The translations under genes were made by a program, and so were the position numbers. This document shows, piece after piece, positions 16,986-26,747 of a stretch of DNA of 51,679 nucleotides. The notes under the pieces are model-generated. The model did not search any database. It saw only the letters and a list, made by a program, of their open reading frames with translations, and was not told the origin of the DNA. The DNA comes from Calothrix membranacea FACHB-236 (GTDB lineage: Bacteria; Cyanobacteriota; Cyanobacteriia; Cyanobacteriales; Nostocaceae): NCBI RefSeq assembly GCF_014696315.1, contig NZ_JACJPX010000059.1, forward strand, positions 1-51,679, in the 5' to 3' direction. Each line of letters starts with the position of its first letter. The first letter of the stretch is position 1.

Positions 16986-19900
16986 ATGCGAAATTTCAAG
17001 CGTAAACGATATCTTCTACTCAGCCTCCTAGTAGCAGCAGTAGTTGTAATAAGTGGTATACAGTTAGCTAGTGCTGTATTGGCTAATAACCCTGTAGGTG
17101 AGCTTCCTGAAGGTGGGGCATTGTTACCTACAGGTCAAATAATCACGCCCGCAGCAGCCCCAGGCTCAACTTTTGCAGCCTTAAAAACAGGTTTGCGTAC
17201 AGATAATAATGCTGATGCTGCTGAAGCTGTAACTACAGCCCTCAGCCCAGATGGTAAAACTTTACTAGTGCTAACTAGTGGCTATAACCAGAATTTCAAG
17301 AATGAAAAGACTGGTGCAGATTTAACTTATCCTGTGTTAGACCCGTTAACCGGCAAACCCAGTAGTATCAACACCCGAAAAGCAGAATGGGTGTTTGTCT
17401 ACGATGTCAGCAATGGTAAGTTGGTCAAACGGCAGCAGATCAACATTCCCAATACCTACAATGGTTTAGCGTGGGCAAAAGATGGTACACGCTTTTATGT
17501 ATCAGGAGGCATTGACGATCGCATTTATGTTTATGCCTTAAATAGCGGTAACTATGTACCTGATGCTCCTTTTATTCTTCTAGGTCATAATTCTAATCAA
17601 ACGGCTCCTCTTCCTAGCTACGATGGTGGTTTGTTGAAAAACACCCCAGCAGATGCTCTAGCAACCGGAGCAGTTGTAGCTGGTCTTGCAGTTAGTCAAG
17701 ATGGTAATACTTTAGTAGCTGCAAATTTTGAAAATGACTCCATCTCTATTGTGAATACTGCTACCCGTCAGGTAATCAGAGAAATTAAATTCTTTGTACC
17801 TGGAGGTAAAGAAGCAACAGGGGAATTTCCTTTTGATGTTGCTCTTAAAAGTACAAGCAATGGTGCAGCAGCGAAAGTCTTTATTAGTAGCCAGCGAGAT
17901 AACGAAGTGCTAGCTGTTGGTATTGCTTCTGGGGAAATCACTCGTATTCCAGTAGGTAGCCAGCCAAACAAGATACTACTGTCGCGTGACCAAAATCGGC
18001 TGTATGTAGCTAACGGTAATAGCGACTCAGTTTCAGTGATTGACACCAACGGTAATACTGTTGTTGAGACTATCTCGCTATCTCGTCCTCGAGATCAATA
18101 CAAGGGTGCAAATCCTAACTCATTGGCTCTTAGCCCAGATGAACGCACATTGTATGTGACCTTAGGCGGGGAAAACGCTGTTGCTGTCGTAGACTTGCGG
18201 CCCGGTCGGGTGAGTGGACGTATACCAACAGGTTGGTATCCTAATTCTGTAAGTGTTAGTCGAGACGGTCAAACACTCTACGTAGTCAATGCCAAGAGTA
18301 ATTCCGGCCCCAACCCCTCAAATAGCCGCACAACTGCAGCCGGAACAGCTCGTAACACCACGTTTAGAAATGAGTACAATTGGGCCTTAGAAAAAGCTGG
18401 AATTTCAGTAATTCCAGTTCCCAGACGCGGAACCTTAGCAAGACTTTCCGACCAAGTAGACAGAAATAACGGTTTTGACAATCGTCGTCCAGACCGGATG
18501 ATGAAGTTTCTCCAGAAAAAAATTAAGCACGTTATCTATGTAGTTAAAGAAAACCGCACCTATGACCAAGTACTTGGAGATTTACCTGTTGGTAATGGTG
18601 ATCCCGCACTAACTTTATTTCCCCAAGCTATTTCACCCAACCATCACAAACTAGCACTGGACTTTGTAACTTTTGATAACTTCTACGATTCTGGTGAGTC
18701 AAGTGGTGTGGGCTGGAACTGGTCAACTTATGCACGAACTACAGATTACACTGAAAAAACTCAGTCGGTACTGTATGGTAATGCTGGGTTTAATGGTCTG
18801 ACCTACGACTATGAAGGTCTGAATCGTAACATCAACATCGTTCTCCCACAAACATCCTCTAATCCTTCGCAATTTATTACAAGGGTAACCGGAGTTTTAG
18901 ATCCCTCTGGTCAATCTGCGATTTTGCCTGGGGATAGGGATGTCAATGCTCCCGAAGGTGATGGTGAAATTACACCAAATACAATTGGTGGTTTTCTTTG
19001 GGATACTGCATTACGTGCTGGTAAGACTGTACGTAATTACGGTTTCTTCGTTGACGGTAACTACAGCACTGCTCAAGTAGATCCTACTAAACCAGATCCC
19101 ACCAATCCACTTTACATTCCCATTACTCCCAACCCTGCTGCTGATAATATTCCTCAAGCTGTAGCAGCTAAAACTGTATTGTTGGATAAAACTGACATCT
19201 ACTTCCGGGGTTACGACCAAAAGAATGCAGATATCTATCTCTATAATGAGTGGGTACGAGACATTGATAGATATTTAGCGAGGAATGAACTGCCTAACTT
19301 ATCGTTGGTACGTTTACCACACGACCACTTTGGAGACTTTAACAACGCTGTGGCTGGTTTAAATACAGCCCCACTGCAAATGGCAGATAATGATTATGCA
19401 GTTGGTCTACTCGTAGAAAAAATCTCCAAATCTCCGCTTTGGAAAGATACTGCGATCGTGATCATTGAGGATGATTGCCAAAATGGCCCCGATCATGTTG
19501 ATAGTCATCGCTCGATCGCCTACATTATTTCTCCTTACACCAAGCGCAATGCCTTAATCAGCACTAACTACACTACTGTTAGCATACTGCGAACAATAGA
19601 AGACTTACTGGGTATTGACTATTTAGGGATGAATGATGCTAATGCCAAGCCGATGTCAGATGCATTCAGCAAAAAACCCAACTTTACCCCTTATACAGCC
19701 GTTGTACCTGGCAATTTATGCGCCAATCCTGTAGATCCAAATCTTGTACCAGCTTGTAAGGATTCTAATGTAGACAAGACTACTGCCATTCCATCCCTGC
19801 ATAACAAACAGTGGTGGGCACAAGCAACTAAGGATTTCTATTTTGAGGTTGAAGATAAGTTAGATCCTGAACAATTCAACCGCGTACTTTGGACTGGTAT

Positions 19901-20021
19901 TAAAGGTGAAGATTTGCCTTATCCCACAGAACGCAATCATCTTGACCTCCGTCAAAATCGGGCTGAATTGCTCGATAAATGGCATTTAAGTTCAAATTAC
20001 CTCACTGCCCAAGCAAACTAA
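16986..20021 (+). CDS. Secreted YncE-like beta-propeller/phosphoesterase fusion
   Basis: A 1011-residue exported enzyme. Residues 1 to about 34 are a signal peptide. Residues 70-480 form a YncE-type beta-propeller, seen as repeated blades (ALSPDGKTLLVLTSG, AVSQDGNTLVAANFENDSI, LSRDQNRLYVANGNSDSVSV, ALSPDERTLYVTLGGENAV). From about residue 510 a phosphoesterase/alkaline phosphatase-like domain begins with KHVIYVVKENRTYDQVLGDL; Asn-Arg-Thr is the usual nucleophile region. Metal ligands include IIEDDCQNGPDHVDSHR. The family covers phospholipase C and acid phosphatases, so the exact substrate is open. The Pho box upstream supports a role in phosphate release. A 40-bp palindrome follows the stop. 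Confidence 0.9.
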   Translation: MRNFKRKRYLLLSLLVAAVVVISGIQLASAVLANNPVGELPEGGALLPTGQIITPAAAPGSTFAALKTGLRTDNNADAAEAVTTALSPDGKTLLVLTSGYNQNFKNEKTGADLTYPVLDPLTGKPSSINTRKAEWVFVYDVSNGKLVKRQQINIPNTYNGLAWAKDGTRFYVSGGIDDRIYVYALNSGNYVPDAPFILLGHNSNQTAPLPSYDGGLLKNTPADALATGAVVAGLAVSQDGNTLVAANFENDSISIVNTATRQVIREIKFFVPGGKEATGEFPFDVALKSTSNGAAAKVFISSQRDNEVLAVGIASGEITRIPVGSQPNKILLSRDQNRLYVANGNSDSVSVIDTNGNTVVETISLSRPRDQYKGANPNSLALSPDERTLYVTLGGENAVAVVDLRPGRVSGRIPTGWYPNSVSVSRDGQTLYVVNAKSNSGPNPSNSRTTAAGTARNTTFRNEYNWALEKAGISVIPVPRRGTLARLSDQVDRNNGFDNRRPDRMMKFLQKKIKHVIYVVKENRTYDQVLGDLPVGNGDPALTLFPQAISPNHHKLALDFVTFDNFYDSGESSGVGWNWSTYARTTDYTEKTQSVLYGNAGFNGLTYDYEGLNRNINIVLPQTSSNPSQFITRVTGVLDPSGQSAILPGDRDVNAPEGDGEITPNTIGGFLWDTALRAGKTVRNYGFFVDGNYSTAQVDPTKPDPTNPLYIPITPNPAADNIPQAVAAKTVLLDKTDIYFRGYDQKNADIYLYNEWVRDIDRYLARNELPNLSLVRLPHDHFGDFNNAVAGLNTAPLQMADNDYAVGLLVEKISKSPLWKDTAIVIIEDDCQNGPDHVDSHRSIAYIISPYTKRNALISTNYTTVSILRTIEDLLGIDYLGMNDANAKPMSDAFSKKPNFTPYTAVVPGNLCANPVDPNLVPACKDSNVDKTTAIPSLHNKQWWAQATKDFYFEVEDKLDPEQFNRVLWTGIKGEDLPYPTERNHLDLRQNRAELLDKWHLSSNYLTAQAN

Positions 20022-20028
20022 TGAATAG

Positions 20029-20068
20029 TTGTGGTGCATGAAAAATATATATTTTTCATGCACCACAA
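20029..20068. terminator. 40-bp perfect palindrome after the phosphoesterase gene
   Basis: TTGTGGTGCATGAAAAATAT is followed directly by its complement, starting 8 bp after the stop codon. The long stem (20 bp if cruciform) with AT-rich flanks fits a strong terminator or transcript-stabilising hairpin. Confidence 0.8.
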
Positions 20069-20307
20069 AAATTTGTAATAAAAATTTTAGTTTGTGAAAT
20101 ATCCAAATCTCTATCATTATTTTCCGGTTAAAGGTACAATAGTGATACGAAATAGTAAAGTTTTAAAGGGTAAATTTTCATCTTTTACTCCAAATAATTT
20201 TCAATTTCAAAATTAACTATCATATTACTAAATATCCTTGTATAAAGATTGGTATTTTTTTGCTTTATTGCTATAAAAATAAATAGTCTATTAGCAAGAT
20301 CATCAAA

Positions 20308-21900
20308 ATGTTAGTTCCTCCAGAGAATCATCAACAAGAATTACTTAATTCTCAATCTGATAATTCTTTATTAGAAGTAGACTCTGATGAATCAGAATTA
20401 CGGATAGCAGAATTAGTAGGTTTGTCAGTAGAAGCTTTATCTGTTGATGCTGGGGTAGTAGCAGAATCAACTCAACGGCAAACATCTTTATCTCAACCTT
20501 CAGAAATTAAAACTGAGCAATCATTATCATCTAATCCCTTTGCTAAGTTAGGCTTAGTTGGTACTGCTACTTTAGCTGTAGTATTAATTGCTGGTGGATT
20601 TTTAACGCAGTTGATGAATAGTAATAATCAACCAGCAGAAAAAAATAATACTGTTTCTCTAGAAATTGAAAAACCAACCGCAACAGAACCGAGTTCTCAA
20701 TATTTAGAGGGAAACATAGAAAACCTAAAAACAAAATTAGCCCTCCAAGAACAATTAGAGACTGTAAAATCAGCACAACAAGAGTTAAGAGGTGTAAAAC
20801 TCAAATCAACTTCTCAGCCAGATGTTTCTGGAAAGCGACAAACGGTGAGCGAAAGAATCCCAACACCGATGTCAACAGTTTACGTACCTCGAATAGTTAC
20901 AGTTGAGCGTGTTATTAGAACTCCTAATTATCAACCAAAACCTCTGGTTCAAGCTTCACTAATACCCCAACCAATAAGTAGAAAACCAACACCTCAACCA
21001 TTAATCAAGATAACTCCATCACCTACACCAAAATCACTCCCAGAAGGTACAAATTCACCACAATTAAGTAACGATAAACAAGCGGCTGTAACTCCTCAAC
21101 CTACTAGTCCGCCTAATGTTAATATCAATACTCGAAAATACCAAGAAGATGACGAAGATTCACAAAGCTCAATCAATTCTCAGCCTGAATCCACGCCTAA
21201 ACAACAACCTTCTGCGATGAACCAAGGAGTACAGCAGAGTCCAAAATCTGTAGCAGTTGGTAGTCGTGCAAAAGCTGTGTTGGCAACAGCGATATTTGGT
21301 GAGACGATGAAGTCTAAAAATAACGATGAAGATGGCGATGACAACAATATATTTGTAGTTCGTTTAACAGAACCCTTAAAAGCTGTAGATGGTGCGATCG
21401 CTATTCCTGCTAATACTGAATTTTTAGTACAAATTCGCTCGCTTTCGGAACAAGGTTTGCTACAACTCAAGGTGAGCAAAATGATTGTCTCAACCAATGG
21501 CAACCTGACAGAAAAAAGTTTAGCAGAAAATGCGATTACGATTCATGCACCTCAAGGTACACCTATAATTGCCAGCCAATTTCCCAATCGAGGTGGATCT
21601 ATTTTCAGTATGGATTTAGGGCTATTTGTCTTAGGTGGTGTTGGTAAAGCCGCAGAGTTAGTTAACCGTAGTGAGTCGCAAGTTGTCACTACAACTGCGG
21701 GTGGTACTATTGTTAGCAATAACAACCCCGATCGTAATATCTCGGCTGGACTTGTAGAAGGTGGGATAAATACAGTAGTTCCCCAAATTGTCCAACGTAA
21801 TCAACAAGCAATTTCCCAAATGAGTCAACGAACTAATGTTTGGTTTCTCAAAGCTGGGACAGCAGTGGAAATTTATGTTAATCAAGCTATGCAATTTTAG
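20308..21900 (+). CDS. VirB10/TrbI-like single-pass membrane protein
   Basis: A 530-residue protein. A cytoplasmic N-terminus of about 80 residues is followed by one membrane helix (LVGTATLAVVLIAGGFLTQL). A long low-complexity linker rich in Pro, Gln, Ser and Thr spans about residues 110-310. The C-terminal domain (about 310-530) resembles VirB10/TrbI: VGSRAKAVLATAIFGE, LKAVDGAIAIPANTEFLVQI, and the last segment VWFLKAGTAVEIYVNQAMQF. VirB10 proteins bridge the two membranes in type IV secretion and conjugation systems. No other type IV gene is nearby; lone copies like this are found in cyanobacteria and may act in pilus or envelope functions. It stands alone. Confidence 0.75.
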   Translation: MLVPPENHQQELLNSQSDNSLLEVDSDESELRIAELVGLSVEALSVDAGVVAESTQRQTSLSQPSEIKTEQSLSSNPFAKLGLVGTATLAVVLIAGGFLTQLMNSNNQPAEKNNTVSLEIEKPTATEPSSQYLEGNIENLKTKLALQEQLETVKSAQQELRGVKLKSTSQPDVSGKRQTVSERIPTPMSTVYVPRIVTVERVIRTPNYQPKPLVQASLIPQPISRKPTPQPLIKITPSPTPKSLPEGTNSPQLSNDKQAAVTPQPTSPPNVNINTRKYQEDDEDSQSSINSQPESTPKQQPSAMNQGVQQSPKSVAVGSRAKAVLATAIFGETMKSKNNDEDGDDNNIFVVRLTEPLKAVDGAIAIPANTEFLVQIRSLSEQGLLQLKVSKMIVSTNGNLTEKSLAENAITIHAPQGTPIIASQFPNRGGSIFSMDLGLFVLGGVGKAAELVNRSESQVVTTTAGGTIVSNNNPDRNISAGLVEGGINTVVPQIVQRNQQAISQMSQRTNVWFLKAGTAVEIYVNQAMQF

Positions 21901-21997
21901 CTAATTGGAAATATATAGGGAAGATTTGTTGACGGTTGACGGTTGATTGTTATTTTCAGAAAAATATCTCGCTGAGGTAAGTTGGGGAGTAAAGATG

Positions 21998-22034
21998 AAA
22001 GGGTAAGGGGAAAGGTTGTTTATCCTTTACCCTT
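21998..22034. terminator. Terminator between converging genes
   Basis: AAAGGGTAAGGG (21998-22009) pairs with CCTTTACCCTTT (22023-22034) with one mismatch and T-rich sequence on the plus strand. It serves the VirB10-like gene and possibly the converging membrane protein gene. Confidence 0.7.
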
Positions 22035-22050
22035 TTTCCACATTGCTAGA

Positions 22051-22788
22051 TTAACTGACAATTTCTTCTGGTTTCTGTAAACCAACTCGCCAACGCAAAA
22101 GCAATGCAGAAATCGCCATTAAGCAACCCCAAGCAAAAGGTAACCAGACAATTGCCCAGTCGCCACCGGGTAATTCTAGATTTAATCCTTCACTTAGCCA
22201 GTAAATACCAAATCCCATCAGCAGCATAGCGGCGGTAAATTTCATCGGCTTGACAGGTACTTGATTGAGTGGGGTACGGAATAAAAATGCTACCACAACC
22301 AAACCAAATGCTGCGGCGGTAGCACCGCCAACTGCTTCTAGCCATTTGCTACCAGCAGCGCCTAAGGTAACAACTGCGATCGCAACTTCTACACTATCTA
22401 ACAGCGCACTTTTAAAGGTAGTCACCACAGCAAACCAGTTCCAGCCGGGTTGACTACCTTCTTTAGTTAGTTCGGCTTCTAGTTTGTCTTCATCATCTTT
22501 GCGCTTTTTGGGGATACCTGCGTAATACTTGATGATTGAACGTGTCCACCCTTGCCCAAAAGCTAGTAAAAAACCACCCGCGACAATTCTCAGGATATCT
22601 ACGGGGATGAGTGTCAAACTTTTACCCAAAATTAGGGAGACTAGCAAGGTTAAACCGATACCGCTACCTGCACCAACTAAAGCATTCTGCCAACCTGCTA
22701 ACCTACCAACAACAAGAACTATACCCAAAATCTCTACTAATTCAATTAGAGAACCAGCAAAACTAGCCAGAAAAATTTCCCAATTCAT
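22051..22788 (-). CDS. Multi-pass membrane protein, COG4280-like
   Basis: A 245-residue protein with about six or seven membrane helices. Two acidic helix motifs stand out in the two halves: SLIELVEILGIVLVVGR near residue 15 and ALLDSVEVAIAVVTLG near residue 130. Such paired, buried acidic residues in repeated halves are typical of cation transporters, but the family (COG4280, predicted membrane protein) is not characterised. A charged cytoplasmic loop (KKRKDDEDKLEAELTKEG) separates the halves. It lies 52 bp downstream of the ABC ATPase gene on the same strand, so it may be the last gene of the iron importer operon and act in metal handling. Confidence 0.7.
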   Translation of the reverse strand: MNWEIFLASFAGSLIELVEILGIVLVVGRLAGWQNALVGAGSGIGLTLLVSLILGKSLTLIPVDILRIVAGGFLLAFGQGWTRSIIKYYAGIPKKRKDDEDKLEAELTKEGSQPGWNWFAVVTTFKSALLDSVEVAIAVVTLGAAGSKWLEAVGGATAAAFGLVVVAFLFRTPLNQVPVKPMKFTAAMLLMGFGIYWLSEGLNLELPGGDWAIVWLPFAWGCLMAISALLLRWRVGLQKPEEIVS

Positions 22789-22840
22789 GAACTATAATTC
22801 CTTTGATTTATGAATGATTGCGTTGCCCCCATTGCTAGTT

Positions 22841-23884
22841 TCAGCAATGAGGAAATAATCTCAACGTTTGTCTTTTAACAAACAGCTGCACCCTTGTACC
22901 AATTGGTAATTCTAAGGAGGATCTTATGCGTGCATATAGCTTTTTTCCTGAGGTAGTCCGTAAACAGTAGCGGTACTCATGGCCTAAAAAGTGGCGTGCG
23001 GCGATCGCCACTGCACCATTGTTATCAGGTTGTAAAGTGATATCTTCTTCACGGATCATCAAATCTCCTTTATCTTCTTCAGGATTTTGATTTGGGAGAG
23101 AAAAGCATCCGATTTCTGTTTCCCAGAGATCACCTCTGCGTTTAGCACTAATAAAATTGGTTTGGCTGACAAACTCAGCCACAAACCGAGAAGCAGGTTG
23201 AGTATAAATTTCTCTTGGTGTGCCGATTTGTTCAATTGTGCCTTGGTGCATCACAGCTACTAGATCAGCGATCGCTAGTGCTTCTTGCTGGTCGTGGGTG
23301 ACAAAAATACCAGAAATTCCCTGCTTTTTCAGAATTTCTGAGACTTCTTCTCGCAAGCGCGATCGCACTTGCACATCTAAATTACTAAGTGGTTCATCTA
23401 ATAGCAGCAGTTTAGGCTGTGGTGCTAACGCACGGGCTAAAGCTACCCGTTGTTGCTGACCTCCAGAAAGTTCATGAGGATAGCGTTTTTCTAATCCTGT
23501 TAATCCAACCAGTTCCAACAACTGAGATACTTGTTCTTGGCGCATTCTCGCTTTTACAGACCGTAAGCCAAAAGCAATATTCTCTGCCACAGATAAATGT
23601 GGAAATAAAGCATAGTCTTGAAATACCATGCCAATTTGTCGCTGTTCTGGTGTTAGCCAATGACCATTACCTGCAACTAACTTTCCAGCTATTTCTACGG
23701 TTCCTATTTGTGGTGATTCAAACCCAGCAATTATCCGCAGGAGCGTAGTTTTTCCACATCCAGAAGGCCCAAGTAATCCTAATATATTTCCTGGCGCTAA
23801 TACTAAACTTACTCCAAGCACAGATGGAACTGTCATTTGGGAAAACTGAAGTGTGACATTCTCCAAGCGTAAAATTGCTAACAT
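22841..23884 (-). CDS. futC: Fe3+-type ABC transporter ATPase
   Basis: A 347-residue ATPase that would power the importer encoded just upstream. Walker A is GPSGCGKTT, the Q-loop lies in MVFQDYALFP, the signature is LSGGQQQRVALARAL, Walker B is LLLLDEPLSNLD and the H-loop is FVTHDQQEALA. The C-terminal 110 residues form the regulatory TOBE-type domain seen in FbpC/FutC. It follows the permease gene by 47 bp on the same strand. The symbol follows the cyanobacterial Fut system by analogy; other trivalent-metal or thiamine-type substrates cannot be excluded. Confidence 0.85.
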   Translation of the reverse strand: MLAILRLENVTLQFSQMTVPSVLGVSLVLAPGNILGLLGPSGCGKTTLLRIIAGFESPQIGTVEIAGKLVAGNGHWLTPEQRQIGMVFQDYALFPHLSVAENIAFGLRSVKARMRQEQVSQLLELVGLTGLEKRYPHELSGGQQQRVALARALAPQPKLLLLDEPLSNLDVQVRSRLREEVSEILKKQGISGIFVTHDQQEALAIADLVAVMHQGTIEQIGTPREIYTQPASRFVAEFVSQTNFISAKRRGDLWETEIGCFSLPNQNPEEDKGDLMIREEDITLQPDNNGAVAIAARHFLGHEYRYCLRTTSGKKLYARIRSSLELPIGTRVQLFVKRQTLRLFPHC

Positions 23885-23931
23885 AAGTTATTTGTTATTG
23901 GTCATTGGTCATTGGTCATTTGTCAAATTCC
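23885..23931. repeat. ATTGGTC heptamer repeat between permease and ATPase genes
   Basis: Three to four contiguous copies of a heptamer (ATTGGTC) fill the 47-bp gap within the importer operon. This is a second class of short tandem repeat, different from the GTTGACTGTTAAC class. Confidence 0.75.
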
Positions 23932-25614
23932 CTAATCAACCTCCCGTTGCAAACTCCGACGTGCTTCTATGGAAAGTGTTTTGTAACGGCTTTGAGACAA
24001 TACCAATAATGTGGAACTCATGGAAATCACTAGGATAAATATTGCAGCAGCTGCAGCATCGCTGTAGGAAACACTTTCGGTTGCTTTCCAAATATGTGTG
24101 GCTAAGGTACTGAAGCCAATGGGTGCTAATAATAAGGTTGCTGGTAATTCCCTAATGGCGGTGAGGAAGACTAACGCGGCTCCCCCCAAAACTCCCGGAA
24201 GCACTAGCGGTAAAGTTATAGCTGTGAAAGTCTGCCAAGGTGTTCGTCCTAAAATTCGGGCAGATTCTTCTGATTGGGGATTCACTTGTAAAAGAGAACT
24301 CCGCACTGTGCCTATAGATTGAGAGACAAATAATACTATGTATGCAAATATCAGCATAGGCAAAGTCTGATATACCCAGGGTAAGTAATTAGCTCCCCAA
24401 AATACCAACGATATGGCGACAACAATTCCTGGTAAACCAAAGCCAATATAACTACAACGCTCAATGACCGTGGTAAAGCGGCTAGGAAAACGTACCGAGA
24501 GGATAGCTACAGGTAAGGCGCAAACCGTGGCTGCGATCGCAGCTAATCCAGCTGCTAATATTGAGTGCCAAGCTAATTGCAGGAGTTTTGGTAAAGCTAC
24601 AATTTCACTGACACCTGTAGTTGTTAAACCCCGCACTAGCCAGAAGCAAGTCACACTGATTGGTAAGACTAAACTTAGGCAAGTTACAAGACAACAAAAT
24701 AAAATTGCTGGGAGTTTCCATGCACCTAGGCGAACTAACGCAGATGAACTCAACAACCTCATGTGACGGCTGTAATAAGCAGCACGCGATCGCGCTTTGT
24801 GTTCCAACCACAAAACCAGCAATACCACACAAACTAACATCAACCCCAATGCTGCTGCTTGATGGCGATCAAATGTATATCTGTATTGCAGGAAAATTGC
24901 CCTGGTAAAGGTATCAAACCGCATTACAGAAGTTGTGCCAAAATCTTGCAAGGCATTTAACGCTACTAATAATCCTCCGGCGACAATGGACGGACGGAGA
25001 ATCGGTAGCACAATCCGCAAAAAAGTTTGGCGTTGATTGTACCCTAAACTTTTAGCAGCTTCTTCCATTGCTGGGTCAATACCTTGCAACCCTGCTTGCA
25101 CACTCAACAATATATAAGGATAGGAAAATAAAGTCAGTCCTAAAATTGCTCCTGTCCAACCATAGATTTCTGGTAATTCCTGCACTCCTAAAGGTTCTAG
25201 CCACAGTTGCAACCAACTACCTTTGGGGCCAAAAGCGGCAATCAAAGCGAAACTACCTACATAATCGGGTATTGCTAGGGGTAAAGTGGTAGCAATCAGC
25301 CAAAATCGTCGCCCAGGTAAATCAGTTCGCAAGGTGAGAAATGCTAATGGTAAGGCGATCGCTATTGCCAACATCGTGCTAGCCGCAGCCACGCCTAAAC
25401 TATTGCACAACAACATTAGGGTACGAGGACGCGATACCAAAGCCCATAACTTATCTGTACCTAAACCAGCCGTGCGGATGATTAAGTAAGCTAAGGGTAA
25501 AGCGATCGCCATTGCTGTGAATCCTCCCATAGTTAAAAGAAACCAAGGCGGGCGATCGCTCCTGGGAGAATAGACACTGCGAACGATTGTGAACGGTGGC
25601 GGACTGAAGTTCAT
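23932..25614 (-). CDS. futB: Fe3+-type ABC transporter permease, two fused domains
   Basis: A 560-residue permease with about twelve membrane helices in two homologous halves, as in FbpB/FutB. Each half has the cytoplasmic loop that docks the ATPase: EEAAKSLGYNQRQTFLRIVLP near residue 190 and EESARILGRTPWQTFTAITLP near residue 455. The start at 25614 begins MNFSPPPFTIVRSVYS, with no competing start. It sits between the binding-protein gene (122 bp upstream) and the ATPase gene, forming one minus-strand operon. Confidence 0.88.
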   Translation of the reverse strand: MNFSPPPFTIVRSVYSPRSDRPPWFLLTMGGFTAMAIALPLAYLIIRTAGLGTDKLWALVSRPRTLMLLCNSLGVAAASTMLAIAIALPLAFLTLRTDLPGRRFWLIATTLPLAIPDYVGSFALIAAFGPKGSWLQLWLEPLGVQELPEIYGWTGAILGLTLFSYPYILLSVQAGLQGIDPAMEEAAKSLGYNQRQTFLRIVLPILRPSIVAGGLLVALNALQDFGTTSVMRFDTFTRAIFLQYRYTFDRHQAAALGLMLVCVVLLVLWLEHKARSRAAYYSRHMRLLSSSALVRLGAWKLPAILFCCLVTCLSLVLPISVTCFWLVRGLTTTGVSEIVALPKLLQLAWHSILAAGLAAIAATVCALPVAILSVRFPSRFTTVIERCSYIGFGLPGIVVAISLVFWGANYLPWVYQTLPMLIFAYIVLFVSQSIGTVRSSLLQVNPQSEESARILGRTPWQTFTAITLPLVLPGVLGGAALVFLTAIRELPATLLLAPIGFSTLATHIWKATESVSYSDAAAAAIFILVISMSSTLLVLSQSRYKTLSIEARRSLQREVD

Positions 25615-25697
25615 GAGCGACTAAGACTTTTGCACTTGTGGCTGATATATGCAAACAAGATAGGAGCAGCGATTACGCTTTTAAATTAGATCTTTCC

Positions 25698-25718
25698 AGT
25701 CAACCGTCAACCGTCAAC
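25698..25718. repeat. Short tandem repeat (CAACCGT type)
   Basis: Three contiguous copies of a CAACCGT-type heptamer in the gap between the importer's binding-protein and permease genes. It belongs to the same family as the repeat at 2661. Confidence 0.75.
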
Positions 25719-25736
25719 CCCACCTTATCTTTTGAT

Positions 25737-26747
25737 TTACAACAAACCAGCTTCTTGCAGTAAGGCAAGTGTTCCCTTGAGGTCGGATAATTTACTGAGA
25801 TCCATTTGGGGAGATTGCAACTTATTTAATGGCATTTGCTGTTGTGCTACAGGAATCCCTCTGACCAAAGGATATTCGTAAAACTGTTGAGTCAGGTACT
25901 TTTGCACTTCTGGTCTCAGCATATAAGCGATAAACTTCTCTGCATCGCTTTTCTGGTCAGTGGTATTTAGCACTGCTAAACCTGCAACATTAATTAACGC
26001 ACCAGCATCACCTTTTGTATGGTGAATTGCAACCGGAAAATTAGGATTAGTTTTGGTAAATCGATACAGGTAATAGTTATTGACTAAACCCAGGGCGATT
26101 TCTCCTTTACCCAAAGCTTCAACAATGGCGCTATTACCGCTATAAGCTTTGGCTTGATTGTTTTTCATGGCTTTTAACCACTCTAAGGTTTTTTGATCCC
26201 CCTGCATTAAACGCATTGCGGTTACAAATGATTGAAACGAGCCGTTAGTCGGAGACCAGCCTACTTTACCCCGCCACTTGGGATCAGTCAGTTGCATAAC
26301 ACTGGTGGGAAGTTCGTTCTTTTTCACCAGTTTGGTGTTGTAATCAATCACCCGCGCCCGCCCGGAGATCCCAATCCATTGACCTGCAGGAGAGCGAAAT
26401 TTTTGATCGACTTGATTTAGTAGCTTACTTGGTAAAGGTACTGTTCTTCCTTCTTTGGCGACAGCACCCAAAGATCCAGCATCCTGAGCATAAAAAATAT
26501 CTGCTCGGCTATTTTTACCTTCTTCAATGAGAGCGATCGCTAATTCTGTTGAGTCACCATAGCGGACTTCAATTGGTATCCCCAAATCTTTTTTCGCCTT
26601 TTCAATTAGGGGAGCCATGATTTTTTCTTCTCGCCCCGAATAAATTGTTAAGGTTTTTGACTGAGCTAATGCTGAAGTTTTCACCCCCAAGCCGACAAAT
26701 ATACCTGCTAGTAAAAATGAGATTTGTCCTACTCGAATTGGCATCAT
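25737..26747 (-). CDS. futA: Fe3+-type periplasmic binding protein
   Basis: A 336-residue substrate-binding protein. A signal peptide covers about residues 1-29 (ISFLLAGIFVGLGV then ALAQS). The mature protein starts LTIYSGREEKIMAPL, where the Tyr is a usual iron ligand. The double tyrosine in GLVNNYYLYRF matches the Fe3+-binding Tyr pair of FbpA/FutA proteins. The start at 26747 is preferred because AAGG lies just upstream and a signal peptide then begins properly; an in-frame TTG at 26801 would add 18 residues. It is the first gene of the importer operon. A Pho-like repeat, rather than an obvious Fur site, lies upstream, which is odd. Confidence 0.85.
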   Translation of the reverse strand: MMPIRVGQISFLLAGIFVGLGVKTSALAQSKTLTIYSGREEKIMAPLIEKAKKDLGIPIEVRYGDSTELAIALIEEGKNSRADIFYAQDAGSLGAVAKEGRTVPLPSKLLNQVDQKFRSPAGQWIGISGRARVIDYNTKLVKKNELPTSVMQLTDPKWRGKVGWSPTNGSFQSFVTAMRLMQGDQKTLEWLKAMKNNQAKAYSGNSAIVEALGKGEIALGLVNNYYLYRFTKTNPNFPVAIHHTKGDAGALINVAGLAVLNTTDQKSDAEKFIAYMLRPEVQKYLTQQFYEYPLVRGIPVAQQQMPLNKLQSPQMDLSKLSDLKGTLALLQEAGLL

